Counted from the first letter of the stretch, positions 1 through 12,089 are shown. The stretch: DNA of 64,000 bases from Buxus sempervirens (GCA_947561395.2 OX387184.1:6820001-6884000), one strand, 5' to 3'. Translations and numbers: made by a program. Notes: a model not told the origin generated them from the letters alone.

Positions 1-1
1 A

Positions 2-3000
2 AAAGGTCTCCAGGCTAATATTGAGGAAACTGAACCTATCAACATAGGTGACACAGCACAACCAAGGATTCTCCAAGTTGGTAAAAAGCTGACATTATTA
101 CAGAAAACACAGATAACTGATTTTCTAAAAACCTACACTGATGTGTTTGCATGGTCATATGAGGATATGCCTGGATTAGACACGGGTTTAGTTGTGCACC
201 GGTTACCTATAAAGTCTGAGGTCACACCAGTGAAGCAAAAACTCAGACGCATGAAACCAGAATGGGCCCTGAAGATCAAAGAAGAGGTCGCCAAGCAGTT
301 AAAAGCTGGGTTCTTGAAAGTTACAGATTACCCAGAATGGTTAGCGAACATTGTGCCAGTCCCCAAGAAAGATGGAAGGGTCAGGATGTGTGTTGACTAC
401 AGGGATCTGAACAAGGCGAGCCCGAAAGATGACTTCCCGCTGCCACACATTGATATACTGGTTGATAATACTGCAACTCATTCCATGTTCTCCTTTATGG
501 ATGGATTCTCTGGGTACAACCAGATAAAAATGGCACCTGAAGACATGGAGAAGACTTCCTTTATTACACACTGGGGCACATACTGCTACAAGGTGATGCC
601 ATTCGGATTGAAGAATGCAGGCGCCACATACCAGCGAGCAATGACTTTGCTATTCCACGATCTGATGCACAAAGAAATGGAAGTATACGTGGATGACATG
701 ATTGCAAAATCAAAAGAAGAGGAAAATCATTTGGTGAACCTTGGAAAGGTGTTTGACAGGCTCAGGGAATGCAAGCTCAGATTGAACCCGAATAAGTGTG
801 TATTCGGTGTTACTTCGGGGAAGCTACTCGGATTCATTGTTGGAAAACAAGGAATTGAGGTTGACCCTGTCAAAGTAAAGGCAATTCTGGAAATGCCTCC
901 CCCATCCACAGAAAAAGAAGTAAGAGGTTTCCTTGGTAGATTACAGTACATCAGTCGGTTCATAGCACAGATGACTCCTGTGTGCGAACCAATATTCAAA
1001 TTGCTAAAGAAGGATAACCCAGTGATCTGGAACGAAGATTGCCAAGAAGCGTTTGACAAAATCAAGGCCTATCTAGTGAGCCCGCCAACTTTGGTTCCCC
1101 CTGTACCCGGACGACCTTTAATCATGTACTTATCAGTTACGGAAACAGCTGCTGGATGTGTCCTAGGGCAGCACGATGATACAGGAAAAAAGGAGCAAGC
1201 AATTTATTATCTGAGCAAGAAATTTACCAATTATGAAATAAGATACACATTGCTTGAGAAGACCTGTAGCGCATTGGTATGGGCAGCTCAAAAACTCCGG
1301 CATTATCTTCTCAGTCATACTGTCCTTTTGATCTCAGATACAGATCCCCTGAAGTACATTTTTGAAAAGCCAATCTCCACTGGAAGGATAGCCAAGTGGC
1401 AGGTTATCTTATCTCAGTATGACATTGTCTACACCACGAGAAAGGCAATAAAGGGACAGGCAGTAGCAGATCACTTGGCAGAACACCCCGTGCCCGACTA
1501 TCAACCACTTCTCACCGGGTTGCCAGATGAAGAAATTATGTGTGCCGAGTCAGCAGAAGAGGAAACTGGATGGCAGATGTTCTTTGATGGAGCCGTTAAC
1601 ATCAATGGGAAGGGAATTGGAGCAGTAATCATTTCCCCAGAAGGAGTCCATCATCCAATAGCAGCAAAACTCTTGTTCGATTGCACTAACAACATGGCAG
1701 AATACGAAGCATGTGTGTTAGGCTTGCGAGCCGCAATCGAAATGAATATTCAAGAGTTAAAAGTTTATGGTGATTCCTGTCTAATCATCTACCAAGTAAT
1801 GGGAGATTGGCGGACTAAGGATCCAAAGTTGGTGCCATATCAGGAACTGATTAAGGAATTGGAAGGGCAGTTCAAAAACGTGACATTTGATTATATGCCA
1901 CGAGACAGGAATCAGTTTGCAGATGCCCTGGCAACACTGGCATCTATGGCAACCATCACTAGTGACACTTGGGTACAACCATTGGAGATAGAAGTGCGGC
2001 ATTCTCCTGTCTACTGTTTTAATGTTGAAAGGAGCAAACCAAAAGGGGAACCCTGGTATACAGACATAATGAGGTACCTGAGAAGCAGGACTTTGCCAGA
2101 GAATGCTACAGCATCTGAAAAGCGCACGATTCAGAAACTGGCAGGACAGTTCTTCCTTAGTGGGGACAAGCTATACAAAAAGTCCTACAATGATTCATTG
2201 CTGCTATGTGTAACAGAGGAAGAGGCACAACAACTGGTTGATGAAGTCCATGGGGGACAGTGTGGCGCACATATGAATGGGCACATGCTAGCCAGGAAAA
2301 TTTTGAGAATGGGCTATTACTGGTTGACTATGGAACATGATTGCCATATCCACGTAAGGAAGTGCCAGTTATGCCAAGTTTATGTTGACAATATTCATGC
2401 ACCGCCCAATACTTTGTACTCAATGACTTCTCCTTGGCCCTTCGCCATCTGGGGAATTGATATGATTGGAGAGATCCATCCGAAGGCATCAAATGGGCAT
2501 CGATTCATCTTGGTTGCAATAGACTATTTTACCAAGTGGGTAGAGGCCGTGTCCTTTGCAGAAGTCAAGGGGTCCCATGTACTGAAATTCATCAGAAACA
2601 ATATTGTCTGTCGCTATGGTGTACCCGAAGCACTCATCACAGACAATGCCAAGAATTTGAATAACAAGGACATGGACAAAATGTGTGAAGATTTGAAGAT
2701 CAGACATTTGAATTCTACAGCATATCGGCCCAAGATGAACGGAGCAGTAGAAGCTGCCAACAAAAATCTGAAGAAGATATTGGAGAAGATGGTAGTCACC
2801 TACAGAGACTGGCATGAGAAGCTGCCATATGCCTTGCATGCATACCGGACCTCAATTAGGGTCTCGACCGGAGCAACTCCTTTCTCTCTTGTATATGGAA
2901 TGGAGGCAGTCCTTCCCGTGGAAATGCAGATCCCTTCGCTCAGAATCCTGAAGGAAGCAGAGGTTGATGACATTGAATGGGAAGAATCAAGGTTTGACCA

Positions 3001-3301
3001 GTTGCAGTTGCTTGATGAGAAAAGGATTAAGGCTTTGTGCCATGGACAACTCTATCAGCAAAGAATAGCACGAGCTTACAACAAGAAAATAATACCACGA
3101 CACTTCAAGGTGGGCAACATTGTTATAAAGAAGATATTCCCCCACCAAGAAGACAATAGAGGGAAATTCAAACCAAACTATGAAGGACCATTCATAGTAC
3201 ACAAAGTTCTATCCAGAGGAGCACTAATCCTACAAGAGATGGACGGAACTATTTTTCCTGAGCCAATAAATGCAGATGCAGTCAAACTGTATTATCCTTG
3301 A
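2..3301 (+). CDS. Ty3/gypsy Tat-lineage pol polyprotein (fossil element), 5' part outside window
   Basis: Retroelement polyprotein. The frame is already open at the left edge, so the Met at 143 is internal and not a true start. Domains in order, counting from that Met: reverse transcriptase (about residues 50-230, with the YVDD box), RNase H of the RT (about 300-430), a second, archaeal-type RNase H (about 490-600), a zinc-binding HHCC segment and the integrase core (about 700-960). The second RNase H is the hallmark of the Tat branch (Ogre/Retand relatives) of Ty3/gypsy. The part in the window reads open with no break and ends about 1.9 kb before the 3' LTR. Gag, protease and the 5' LTR lie outside the window. 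Family assignment is firm; exact Tat subgroup is not. Confidence 0.93.
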   Translation, partial: KGLQANIEETEPINIGDTAQPRILQVGKKLTLLQKTQITDFLKTYTDVFAWSYEDMPGLDTGLVVHRLPIKSEVTPVKQKLRRMKPEWALKIKEEVAKQLKAGFLKVTDYPEWLANIVPVPKKDGRVRMCVDYRDLNKASPKDDFPLPHIDILVDNTATHSMFSFMDGFSGYNQIKMAPEDMEKTSFITHWGTYCYKVMPFGLKNAGATYQRAMTLLFHDLMHKEMEVYVDDMIAKSKEEENHLVNLGKVFDRLRECKLRLNPNKCVFGVTSGKLLGFIVGKQGIEVDPVKVKAILEMPPPSTEKEVRGFLGRLQYISRFIAQMTPVCEPIFKLLKKDNPVIWNEDCQEAFDKIKAYLVSPPTLVPPVPGRPLIMYLSVTETAAGCVLGQHDDTGKKEQAIYYLSKKFTNYEIRYTLLEKTCSALVWAAQKLRHYLLSHTVLLISDTDPLKYIFEKPISTGRIAKWQVILSQYDIVYTTRKAIKGQAVADHLAEHPVPDYQPLLTGLPDEEIMCAESAEEETGWQMFFDGAVNINGKGIGAVIISPEGVHHPIAAKLLFDCTNNMAEYEACVLGLRAAIEMNIQELKVYGDSCLIIYQVMGDWRTKDPKLVPYQELIKELEGQFKNVTFDYMPRDRNQFADALATLASMATITSDTWVQPLEIEVRHSPVYCFNVERSKPKGEPWYTDIMRYLRSRTLPENATASEKRTIQKLAGQFFLSGDKLYKKSYNDSLLLCVTEEEAQQLVDEVHGGQCGAHMNGHMLARKILRMGYYWLTMEHDCHIHVRKCQLCQVYVDNIHAPPNTLYSMTSPWPFAIWGIDMIGEIHPKASNGHRFILVAIDYFTKWVEAVSFAEVKGSHVLKFIRNNIVCRYGVPEALITDNAKNLNNKDMDKMCEDLKIRHLNSTAYRPKMNGAVEAANKNLKKILEKMVVTYRDWHEKLPYALHAYRTSIRVSTGATPFSLVYGMEAVLPVEMQIPSLRILKEAEVDDIEWEESRFDQLQLLDEKRIKALCHGQLYQQRIARAYNKKIIPRHFKVGNIVIKKIFPHQEDNRGKFKPNYEGPFIVHKVLSRGALILQEMDGTIFPEPINADAVKLYYP

Positions 3302-3472
3302 GATCATTCCAATTGGGAAATGAAGAGAGGCCATCTTTGACTCTCCCCCAAACCTGTAAATCCTTTCAAGTACCCTAAAAAGTTTCCCCTAGTTAGACAC
3401 TTTTGAGCCTAACAATTTCTTTTTTGAACCTAGTACAGGTGTTCCTTCACACCAAAAAGGGCATTCCTGGCC

Positions 3473-3473
<1 letters not shown>

Positions 3474-3515
<42 letters not shown>

Positions 3516-3600
3516 CAATTGCGAAGAAAATCAAGAAAAGAAAGCAATTGCGAAGAAAATCAAGAAAAAAAGAGCAATTGCGAAGAAAATCAAGAAAAAG
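3474..3600 (+). repeat. 41-bp A-tract followed by about three copies of a 29-30 bp repeat
   Basis: A pure A run at 3474-3514 is followed by three near-identical copies (3515-3600) of a purine-rich unit that begins GCAATTGCGAAGAAAATC. It looks like replication-slippage expansion inside the retroelement's noncoding region. Confidence 0.85.
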
Positions 3601-3918
3601 AAGAAAAGAAAAATATGGGAAATATGAACCCCACACCAAAGAAATAAGCCAGGATGTAAGCCCCAACAATAAAAGGAGCACTGTACAGACCTATAAAATC
3701 ATAGCCTTCTTGGGCCACTTATCTTTCTTTCAAAACCCCGACCTAGCCTACATTTCGTCCTACCTTAAAGACCTCTCGGATCCCAAAGTGAATGATCTTG
3801 AGTAAAACAGTCAAATCTGCGTTTTCTGGTAATGACGGAATTGGATTCTCCCTGAAAGGACCAGACATGGTGAAAACCCAAAAAGGGCGCTGTATGCAAA
3901 AAAGGGTCAATCGTGGTT

Positions 3919-3919
<1 letters not shown>

Positions 3920-3954
<35 letters not shown>
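3920..3954 (+). repeat. 35-bp A-tract
   Basis: Pure A homopolymer inside the 3' noncoding region of the Tat element. Confidence 0.9.
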
Positions 3955-3956
<2 letters not shown>

Positions 3957-4855
3957 GGTCTTACCTTGATTAGAAGGGAGCTACAGCAAACACAGAAACA
4001 GGTTGGACAGTACACTGAGTGAGGACGGCCAAGAGACCTAAAGGGCCCAGATTGGCAGACTGTGTTTGAGTCAGCGCTCCAAGGCCTATGATGACAAGGC
4101 TAAAAAATACCAAGCACTCTAATCTATGTCTGGCTTAAGGATTGACTTTTGTGATAATTGCAGGCACAAACACACACTGCCACATCTGTGTTTTTCCGTA
4201 ATTATTCTGCTTAACTACTCTTGAGATTTCCCCAACTGTGCTGCTAACCTGTGAAGAAAGGTTTATTACCTTGATCAACAGCCGTTTTTTTTTTGTGATA
4301 AGTGAAAGGCTTAAAAAGAAACAAACCCTGCATATCCCTAGCAGATCGAGCACTGACATTTTTGCTCTTTGTATAGGTCCAAAGAAGGAAGAAGAAAGAT
4401 GCAAGATGAACTCGAGAAGGATACTTTGATCCTTCATTCCCCAACAGAGGCTTCTTCCCTTTCATCCCCAGCGGAGTTCGGAAGAAAGAAGATTGTTAAG
4501 ATCTTTAGACCCTCCAACAAAACTTCAAAACCAAAGAGGGACATCACAATAATCCCCAGAGAGTCATCTAGACAGATCATGCTCCCACCAGATTCCCCAG
4601 TGGAGTAACTCTTGAATGGAAAAGAAGCTCTAATGCCTCGACAAGAGAAAGAACCTGGCAAGAAGAAGCAACAAGGAAGAGCAATAATGGGCCAATTCGC
4701 CCCTTCTTGTAAATTTTAATTCTCACTTTTGTAAATAGCATAAGCTAGAGTAGGCGTGTGGTCTCCGAGATAATGGACAGCAGCGCGGAAGCTTCCTCCC
4801 GTCCTCTCACCTTCACTCCCAGTCCCTAACCTTGGCCTGATAACCTATTTTTTCC

Positions 4856-4856
<1 letters not shown>

Positions 4857-4896
<40 letters not shown>
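4857..4896 (+). repeat. 40-bp A-tract
   Basis: Pure A homopolymer, the third in the same noncoding region. Confidence 0.9.
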
Positions 4897-4898
<2 letters not shown>

Positions 4899-5216
4899 GA
4901 AGTCACTAAAAACTTTAAAGGAACAAACAAAAAGAAAAGAACATTGTTAAGTGCCTTGCATCAACGTCGAAACAGGCCGATGAGCTCAGATTTAACTCTA
5001 TCCTTTTCAAAAACAGAAAACTAAGGAACACCCCTATTCAAACCCGAAAGAGGGTATAGGGATTCCAAAGTCAGGAAGTGATACCAGACATCTGACACTT
5101 CCCTTTCATTAAAAACAAATTCAGTGATTGAGCTCGTCGACCATGTCGACAGAAATGCAAGGTGCAAAAATAAGGTTCTTTTTCTTCTTTGCCGTTCATC
5201 CCCTAAGGTGACTCCA

Positions 5217-5231
5217 GCAAAGAGGGGCAGC
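5217..5231 (+). promoter_or_regulatory. Polypurine tract before 3' LTR
   Basis: AGCAAAGAGGGGCAGC lies directly before the LTR start TGTAGACACC. The same layout (GCAAAGAGGAGCAGT then TGTAGACACC) recurs at 9358-9373, which supports calling both the plus-strand priming site. Confidence 0.75.
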
Positions 5232-7657
5232 TGTAGACACCTGATTTTTGCACCCCTAAAATGGCAAAAAAATGAAAAGTCAAACCCTGAGGGGGTCAAA
5301 AATTGACCTTTTGACTCAAGTGAATTTGGCCATCAAACTTCATCTCATTGAAAAGAGCATTTCGACACGATTCTAACGCAACTGAATTTGCTGGAATCGG
5401 AGTCCGGATGGAAAAGATATGAGCTGGTCAAACTTTTGGAGGGCGAAAAGTTGACTTTTTGCTCGACCCCAATTCGACTGCCAAACTTGATCCCTATGGA
5501 TAGGTGGTTCCGAGCTGATTCCAACGACACTAAGTTTGTTGAAATCGGACACCAGATAAAGAAGTTATGAGCAGTTGAAGTTTCAGAAAAAACTGCCCAT
5601 GTGGCAAAAAGGCAGCAAAAATGGACTAAACCAATAAAATAAATAAGATAAAAGTGTTTAATAATATTTTAATAAAGAGAATCTCGTTTTCTAATAAAAT
5701 AATCGGAAAAATCGGATAAAAATCCTGCAATAAGCCAAATTGAATAAAGTTTTGAAATCCACACATTTTTAAAACGTGCGGGACCGTATTTACATTACGG
5801 GCAAGGCATGCCCGTATTTAAAATACGGGCACGCTTCTAGAAGGAGGACACGCGTCGCCGTACGGCGGAACACGCGTCCCGTACGGCCGAATCTGCGATA
5901 ATTGCAAATATTCGTTTTTCGCCCGTATTTGAATTACGGGCAAGGCACGCCCATACTTGAAGTACGGGCAAGGCACGCCCGTAATTTAAGTACGGGCACG
6001 GGATTTTTGCCTATAAATAGAGAGGCCACCCCCCTTCATTTGAACAAGCCTTCTCCTCTGGCCATGACCCTCTCCCTCCTGGTGCACTCCATGGCCAAAC
6101 CCTGCCATACCACCACTCCACCACCCTAGACCTTTTTAATGCCCAAATTGCCCCTCCATCCCAAAACCATGCTCAAATACCCATAACCTTGTCTTAGCTT
6201 TGACCTTTCCTCTCCTTAGATTGAAGAATCTAACCAAGCCCTTCCCAATTCATCCCAGCAAACCTAGGAGGACGCGGAAGCGCTGCCCGAATCTTCAAAG
6301 AACCACAAATCTAACAAAACAAGCTAATTGCATTGTAAGTATTCTCTAATTTGAATAAATTTAGCTTATTCCATTGTCTTCTTTACTTATTTTTTTTTTA
6401 ATCCCAATGCTACTAACTCATTTGCTGTTTGTTTTGAGAATCATGAAAAGATGATAATATAAAATGGATTGTTACAATAAGGAGAAAAGAAGAGAAGAAG
6501 AAAGTGTCTAAAGGATGCTTTAATCCACCAACTTAATGATTCACTTGGTTTTTTTTAACATGAAATGCTGATATGTAAATCTTTAAAACATACCCTATCC
6601 TCTCTTGAATGAGGAGTGTGGTTGGTTGAACAAAAGAAAGAAGAAAGGAGCTCAAGACCCAAAAGAGAAGAAATGGCCTTTTAGGCCAAATGAAGCCAAT
6701 AAAGTATCCTGAAGAATCTGGAAGCCCAGTTGAAGCTGCAGAAACACTAAAGGAAGCCACCGGAGTGATCCCAAGAAGAATCGGCAGCAAAAGCACAGAA
6801 TTCATTTCGCCCGTAAACTCAGGCCGGTCCAGCCTGGACCGTGTCTTATTCACGGGCAGAGGGGACCGGAATCCATTCACGGGCAGGCTAGACCGTGGAG
6901 CAAACACGGGCGAAATGTAAAATAATGTAAAATTTGTCTTTTCTTGGTTTGGTTGGACCAATTTCGGTCTAAACCGGTCTGAACCATTCCCCTTAACCAC
7001 TTTGGGCTTTCTTAAGCCCATTTTTGACTTTGGGCCCATACGGGCCCACCAACACCTCCCTGGGCCCACTTGTGGGGCCCACCTTAGACTGGCCCATACC
7101 AGGCCCGTTTTCAATAAAACGGGCCCAGGCCACTAGACTTTGGCTAATGGGCCCATTCCAAGCCCGTTAAGCCCAAACTAAAGTTGTAAATATATAAAAC
7201 TTAATAAAATAACCAAATGGGTTACCCAATAACCCAATTGGGCCTAAGGCCCAACCTTGGCAACCCACGGGTCTTCCAACGGGACCCGGGTACCGACCCA
7301 CTTCACTTAAATAAATAAAAAGATAAAATCAAATAAAAAGGGACCCACACCTTCAAAGGGCCCCGCCAGACCTAACAAGTCAGCATGCTGGTCTAGAAAG
7401 GGTGAATTTGACTCAGAAACCAGGGAGACCCGAGGGACCCGTCAAACCGACGGGGCGGACCGGGGTGTCTTTAGGACTTTCCTGGATCGTAACCGAGGAC
7501 TTAGCTAGATCTCTAAAAAGCCGCAGACCAGACTTAGACCCGGATAGGGCAAATCCGTGTCTGCCTGCACTCTCAGGCAGTGGCGACTCTGAAAATCCCG
7601 AGGTACGCGCCAAAGGCACGCCCGGTGTGCGATCTAGGCCAGGTTTAGGTGCGCACA
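5232..7657 (+). mobile_element. 3' LTR of the Tat element (LTR A)
   Basis: Starts TGTAGACACC after the polypurine tract. The same first 90 or so bases recur at 63896 to the window end. It holds a U3 array of short inverted repeats (5775-6002), a TATA box (CTATAAATAG, 6011-6020), a GTAAGT donor-like site near 6336 and, near the right end, the GGCGACTCT motif common to these LTRs (about 7583). The right boundary is inferred from where homology to the flanking opposite-strand LTR resumes. Confidence 0.7.
5775..6002 (+). repeat. U3 hairpin array (GCCCGTA / TACGGGC)
   Basis: Several consecutive short inverted repeats with stems such as GCCCGTA/TACGGGC and AT-rich loops, ending just upstream of the TATA box. 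Other LTRs in the window have the same array at the same place with different stem sequences. Confidence 0.75.
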
Positions 7658-8653
7658 GACACCAAAATATCAAATAAGCTCAAAAAGGCAAATTTAGGGT
7701 AAAAATAACCCTATTAAAAAAACAACCAGAGATGGGTAAGGGGATTAGGTTATGAACAGAGGAAGATGTTAGGCACCCCTATTCATCCACACAAGGTGGT
7801 TGCCAGGTATTGTTCATGTTTTTCAAATAAAAAAAAAAGGCTTGCTACAAAAATCATAAAAATCACAAAAAGACAAAAGTGTATGGTTTTTTCATACGAA
7901 TAGCCTGATTGATCCTGAACTTTCAAATATGATCATACCATTCCTAGGGTTTCATGATTAAAATAAAATTGAGATAAAATCAAATAAACTAATTTAAAGT
8001 GAAAACTTAAAAAATCTAGCTTCAAGTTAAATTCTAGAAAAATATGATTTTTATAAAATATTGCAGAATTGAACTTGAACAGCCCAGAACATAGATATAG
8101 CCCAAATTTCACATTAAATCAAGAAATAAAAACCAAAAAATACCCACGTTGATGAAGAACATTAAAAGGGGAGGACTTAGACCGTAGGGTCTTCTCTCAA
8201 ACATGAAAAAGGACTCAAAAACCACACCATGAAACCCTAGAAGTTATTTTCAGGCTTCTGAATCAAGATCTATCATAGTGATCATGATAGATCCAGGATC
8301 TTAGCCTAATATCACAAAAATCACGAAAACAGTGCTGTAGGTGCAAATATGTGAAAAATCCAAATTTTAGAAAAAAGTGGGGATCTCATGCTATAAACAT
8401 CATAGATTCATAGGATTCATTCAGATTCAATCACAAGATCATTAAAACATTAGCAAGATATCCAAAGCAGCCATATTTCACAGATTAGAGCACATGGGGG
8501 TCTACCATACGGATCCACCTGTTCTCTTTTCTCCTAGCTCTCTCTTCACGTTTTACGGCTAGAGAGGATTCTTGAGGTACTTAGAGATAGGTTTGGTGAT
8601 ACAAACACAATCAAAGGCCTGATCATTTTGTAGTGCAATTTGGGGTGTCTACA
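7658..8653 (-). mobile_element. Incomplete Tat-type LTR, - orientation (LTR B)
   Basis: Matches the LTR at 12090-13751 over most of its length (GGTAAGGGGATTAGG block near 7735, CACGTTTTACGG at 8547-8558) and ends GGTGTCTACA at 8653, the complement of the LTR start. It is incomplete, and its other end is cut by the element occupying 1-7657. Confidence 0.65.
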
Positions 8654-8869
8654 ACAAGAAAGAACAGATTATAGGGTCTATTCTAAGGATCCACCTGTTA
8701 TCTTTTCCCCTAGTTCTCTTTTCATGTTTTACGGCTAAAGAGGAGTCTTGAAGTACTTGAAGGTAGGTTTGGGGATACAAGTATAAGCTAGGCCTTATTT
8801 TACAGAAATGGAGAATATTAGACTAATTCTAGAATTAAAAACAGAAAATAAAAGAGAAAAGAGACTTAC

Positions 8870-11850
8870 TGTAGACATCCCAAAATTACACGATTTTTGA
8901 TAAATCTTAAAGGAGAGGAATATATTATTGGAATTTTCAATTCTTTGCATTGGGTTTGAGAAGGAAAAAATGTGTGTTACAAAATCTGCTATTTTCACAA
9001 AAAACCCTATTTTGGCTTAAAATCTACTTTACAGCCACGAGAGCTCAGTGGAATTTGGGACAACTTGGGGAAATATGCTGGTCAAAAGAAAGATATCCAC
9101 TCAATTTTTAACTTGGTTTGATAAAAAAATCAGTTTTCAAAAAATCCTATTTTTGGGCTTAAAATCCACTTCATAGCCACGAGAGCTCAATAGAATTTAA
9201 GAATTCTTGGAGAAATGCCCCCTTAAAGTTAGGGCTTTTCGGCAAATCTTCACCCAAAAATTATTTTTAATAAATTGAATTGAACCAAGAAAATCATGGT
9301 TAAGGGAGTGCAATTTGGGCTTGTCTAATCTTTGCAGCTTATTGTTTCGCAATTCCCGCAAAGAGGAGCAGTTGTAGACACCCCAAATTGCACAGTAAAA
9401 ATGATCAATAATCAGTAAAAATCACTATCTCCTTGAAAACCAGCACAAAATTTGAGAAAATGGGTTTTTTCCTTGTATCCGGCAACTCAGGTCGGATACA
9501 AGCGTATTTCTTCGTATCCGATGGAAAATGCCGGATACAAGTAGCCCTCAATGTATCCGGCAACATATGCCGGATACACATAGGCGCTAGTGTATCCGAC
9601 CTGACATGTCGGATACATAGGTTTTGCTCAAAATTAGGGTTTTCCGAAAGCTTTCACCTTTTACTATCATATCCCTCATTAAATGAGTGGAAATCTCGGA
9701 AATAGCCTTAGGGTTAAAGTTGGTGGGCTATAGACATTATGTTGTGTCTACCATTCTCACCATCCCTAACCTTTTCCTATAAATAGGAGGCTCCTCCTTA
9801 AGCAAATGGCCATTAACTCTCTTGCCAACAATTCTTGCCAAGAAGAGCTCCAAGAGAAGAGGGAAACCGCTGCGGAAGTGCTTCCAGAATCCAGGTAAGC
9901 CTCAAACCCCTCTTTAATTTTCTGTTTTTACATTCTAGATCTAGATATCTTCTTCTACCTTTCTGTAGAATAAGGCCTTGGTGTGTGTATGAAAACCCTT
10001 CCCCGGCTCAAAGTATCTCAAGACTCCCCCTAGCCGTAAAACGTGAAGGCGGGATCTAGGAGAAACGAGACTGGGGATTGATCCTAGTGCTAGAACCTAT
10101 TTGAATAAGCCTTTTGCATCTATGTAAACCGTTTCATATTCAAAGTACCCCAAGATTATCTTGAAGAACCGTGTTTAACGGGGAGAGAGAACTAAGGGAA
10201 ACGATAATCGAACGGAACTCTAGGTTGTTCTAGAACCTTTTTTTTAGTTGATCTAAATGCATGCTATAAGCCTTGTGATTTTATGAAAACCCGTTCCTAT
10301 TCAAAGTACCCCAAGATTATCTTGAAGAACCGTGTTTAACGGGGAGAGAGAACTAAGGGAAACGATAATGGAACGGAACCCTAGGTTGTTTTAGAACCTT
10401 ATTTGGATGAATATGAATGCATGCTATGTTGTTATATTGTTCTTGAATGATTTTTACACTTACACATACATAGCACATGTTTTGGCGGGATGGGCTCACA
10501 TTTTGGGTTTATTGCATTTATTGCGATAAATCTGAAATAAATAGCCCCAATCAATTCTGGAATGTCTTTAAATGATTTTTAAAGGATTTGTATTTATCTT
10601 GCACGAATTGCACACACTTTGTCAAAGTTTTGAATTGTTTTTCTCCAAGGAAGGCCTAACTTGACAACAACTGTACCCCTACTTCGGACACTCATAACTT
10701 CATCGTCCGGATGAATTTTGGAGTGATTCTAGAACCATGGGAAAGGTGAGACTGTCTAGTTTATGCCTACCAAATTTCATTAATTTCTATCAAGCAGATA
10801 TTTGACACCTCTCTGTCGAAGTTGATAGATCAGTTCTGATCTGAATACGGAACTTGTCACTTCGACTGAGCGCCATGTGTTCGTTTTAAGTCCGATTCGA
10901 GTGATTCTTGTTTCTGAGTTTTCTTATGGAAGTCTAGTTTTAAATCCAGTTGGTTTCATAATTTTTTGACTCCATTTGTGTCGTGAGCAACAGATTTACT
11001 CAGAACTGCTCATCAGTGCTTTTCTGGGTAAATCTGTGATCTTCGGGGCCTGTTCGGGAGACCACCCAAGGCACATCCGAATGAATGTTTGTATGAGGCT
11101 AGTTTCACTCAAAAGATGGCCATACAGACTTCAATCACACCAAATTTTATGAATTTATGTGGAGCCGATTTTTCTAGGTGATTTTCCAAACTTGCTTACT
11201 TACCACTTTTGATTATCTCCAGCAGCAACTTTAAAAGAGGCATAACTCTTAGAATTTCAACTGGATTTAATTGAAATTTTGTATGAGACTATTATTTACC
11301 ATAATATTTCAAACGGATTTGGTTTGATTCAATTTAAAATTGGATTTGAATGATTTCAAAACAAATGGCATTACTTTTTACCAAATTTCCTGGATTTGAT
11401 TCAACTTGGTTTTGTGTAACTTTTGCTTTGATTTCCATTTATTGGTGATATTCCAGAAATGATATTTACATAAAAGAGGATCTGGAATCCATTTGGATCT
11501 TCATGTGAAGATATCATACATTTGTCCTTTTTCAAGGTTTTTAATGACTTAGCAAGCTTTCTTACTTTTTTGCATGAACACACTTGGCAATCACTTTATG
11601 TGGGTGAGTGGGGGTGCCTAAAACCTTCTCCCGTTTATAATCTAATCCCCTTACCTATCTTTGGATTTGATTTTCAAGTAGAGTTATTTTTTCTCTAGAA
11701 TTTGCCTTTTAGCTATTTTTGCTTATCTTTAATCTTTTGGTGTCCATTCTCACCCTATAATTCTGAATGGTGGCGACTCTCCCATGTTTACGTTGAGTCC
11801 GTGTGTTGACGAAGGGGAAATCATCCCGGTGATTTTTCCCATGTCTCACA
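8870..11850 (+). mobile_element. Short, broken Tat-type LTR element flanked by CTTAC
   Basis: Begins TGTAGACATC at 8870 and ends CCATGTCTCACA at 11850, flanked by the 5-bp duplication CTTAC (8865-8869 and 11851-11855). It holds a short left portion, a polypurine tract (about 9358-9372) and one full LTR (9373-11850). No gag or pol is present, so it is a broken element. Its start matches the LTR at 45655-48318 read on the other strand. An approximately 120-bp partial duplication with a GCCACGAGAGCTCA core lies at about 9035 and 9177. Confidence 0.75.
9373..11850 (+). mobile_element. LTR of the 8870-11850 element
   Basis: TGTAGACACC to TCTCACA, 2478 bp. Parts in order: U3 hairpin array with GTATCCGG/CCGGATAC-type stems (about 9476-9620), TATA box (9778-9785), a CCAG|GTAAG donor-like site near 9895, CCGTAAAACGTG at 10034-10045 with a partly duplicated block (about 10130-10400), the ATCTAATCCCCTTACC block near 11640 and GGTGGCGACTCT near 11770. 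Collinear with the solo LTRs at 36620-38937 and 45655-48318. Confidence 0.8.
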
Positions 11851-12089
11851 CTTACCTGGATTGAGAAAGCAGAGAAGCAGGGGTTCCCTTCTTCACTTGG
11901 AGCTCTTCAAGCTTCAGATTCTTGGCCCTTTGCTTGAGGAGATACCCTCTATTTATAGGCAAACCCAGGGGCATGGTTGGTCTAGGGTTTGCAACAATAG
12001 GGTTCCAGAATGTTTCAATTGAGTTTCAAAAAAAGGAGTTAATGTAAATCCATTAAACCACAGAAGATAAAAAAGAGGATTTGAATCTC

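Larger units (their letters stand above)
3302..5216 (+). other. Noncoding 3' internal region of the Tat element, with A-tracts
   Basis: No convincing coding frame. It holds three long pure A-tracts (about 3474-3514, 3920-3954, 4857-4896) and a short tandem repeat. Long noncoding stretches between pol and the 3' LTR are usual in Tat-lineage elements. Short open frames here are composed of low-complexity lysine or phenylalanine runs and are not credible genes. Confidence 0.7.
1..7657 (+). mobile_element. Tat-lineage LTR retrotransposon, right part (pol, 3' noncoding region, 3' LTR)
   Basis: Element running in from the left edge: pol (2-3301), a long noncoding 3' internal region (3302-5231), a polypurine tract at about 5217-5231 and a 3' LTR starting TGTAGACACC at 5232. 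Its right end is approximate (about 7657), because the 5' LTR and left target duplication are outside the window and cannot be compared. It appears to sit inside another LTR (7658-8653, opposite strand). The portion seen looks whole and therefore fairly young. Confidence 0.8.

Noticed and set aside
3403-4022. Lysine-rich and phenylalanine-rich open frames around the A-tracts
   Set aside because: Low-complexity translations of homopolymers in noncoding retroelement sequence.
6533-7114. 193-codon - frame inside LTR A
   Set aside because: Lies across the LTR U5/leader region with GC-rich repeats; no domain and opposite to element direction.
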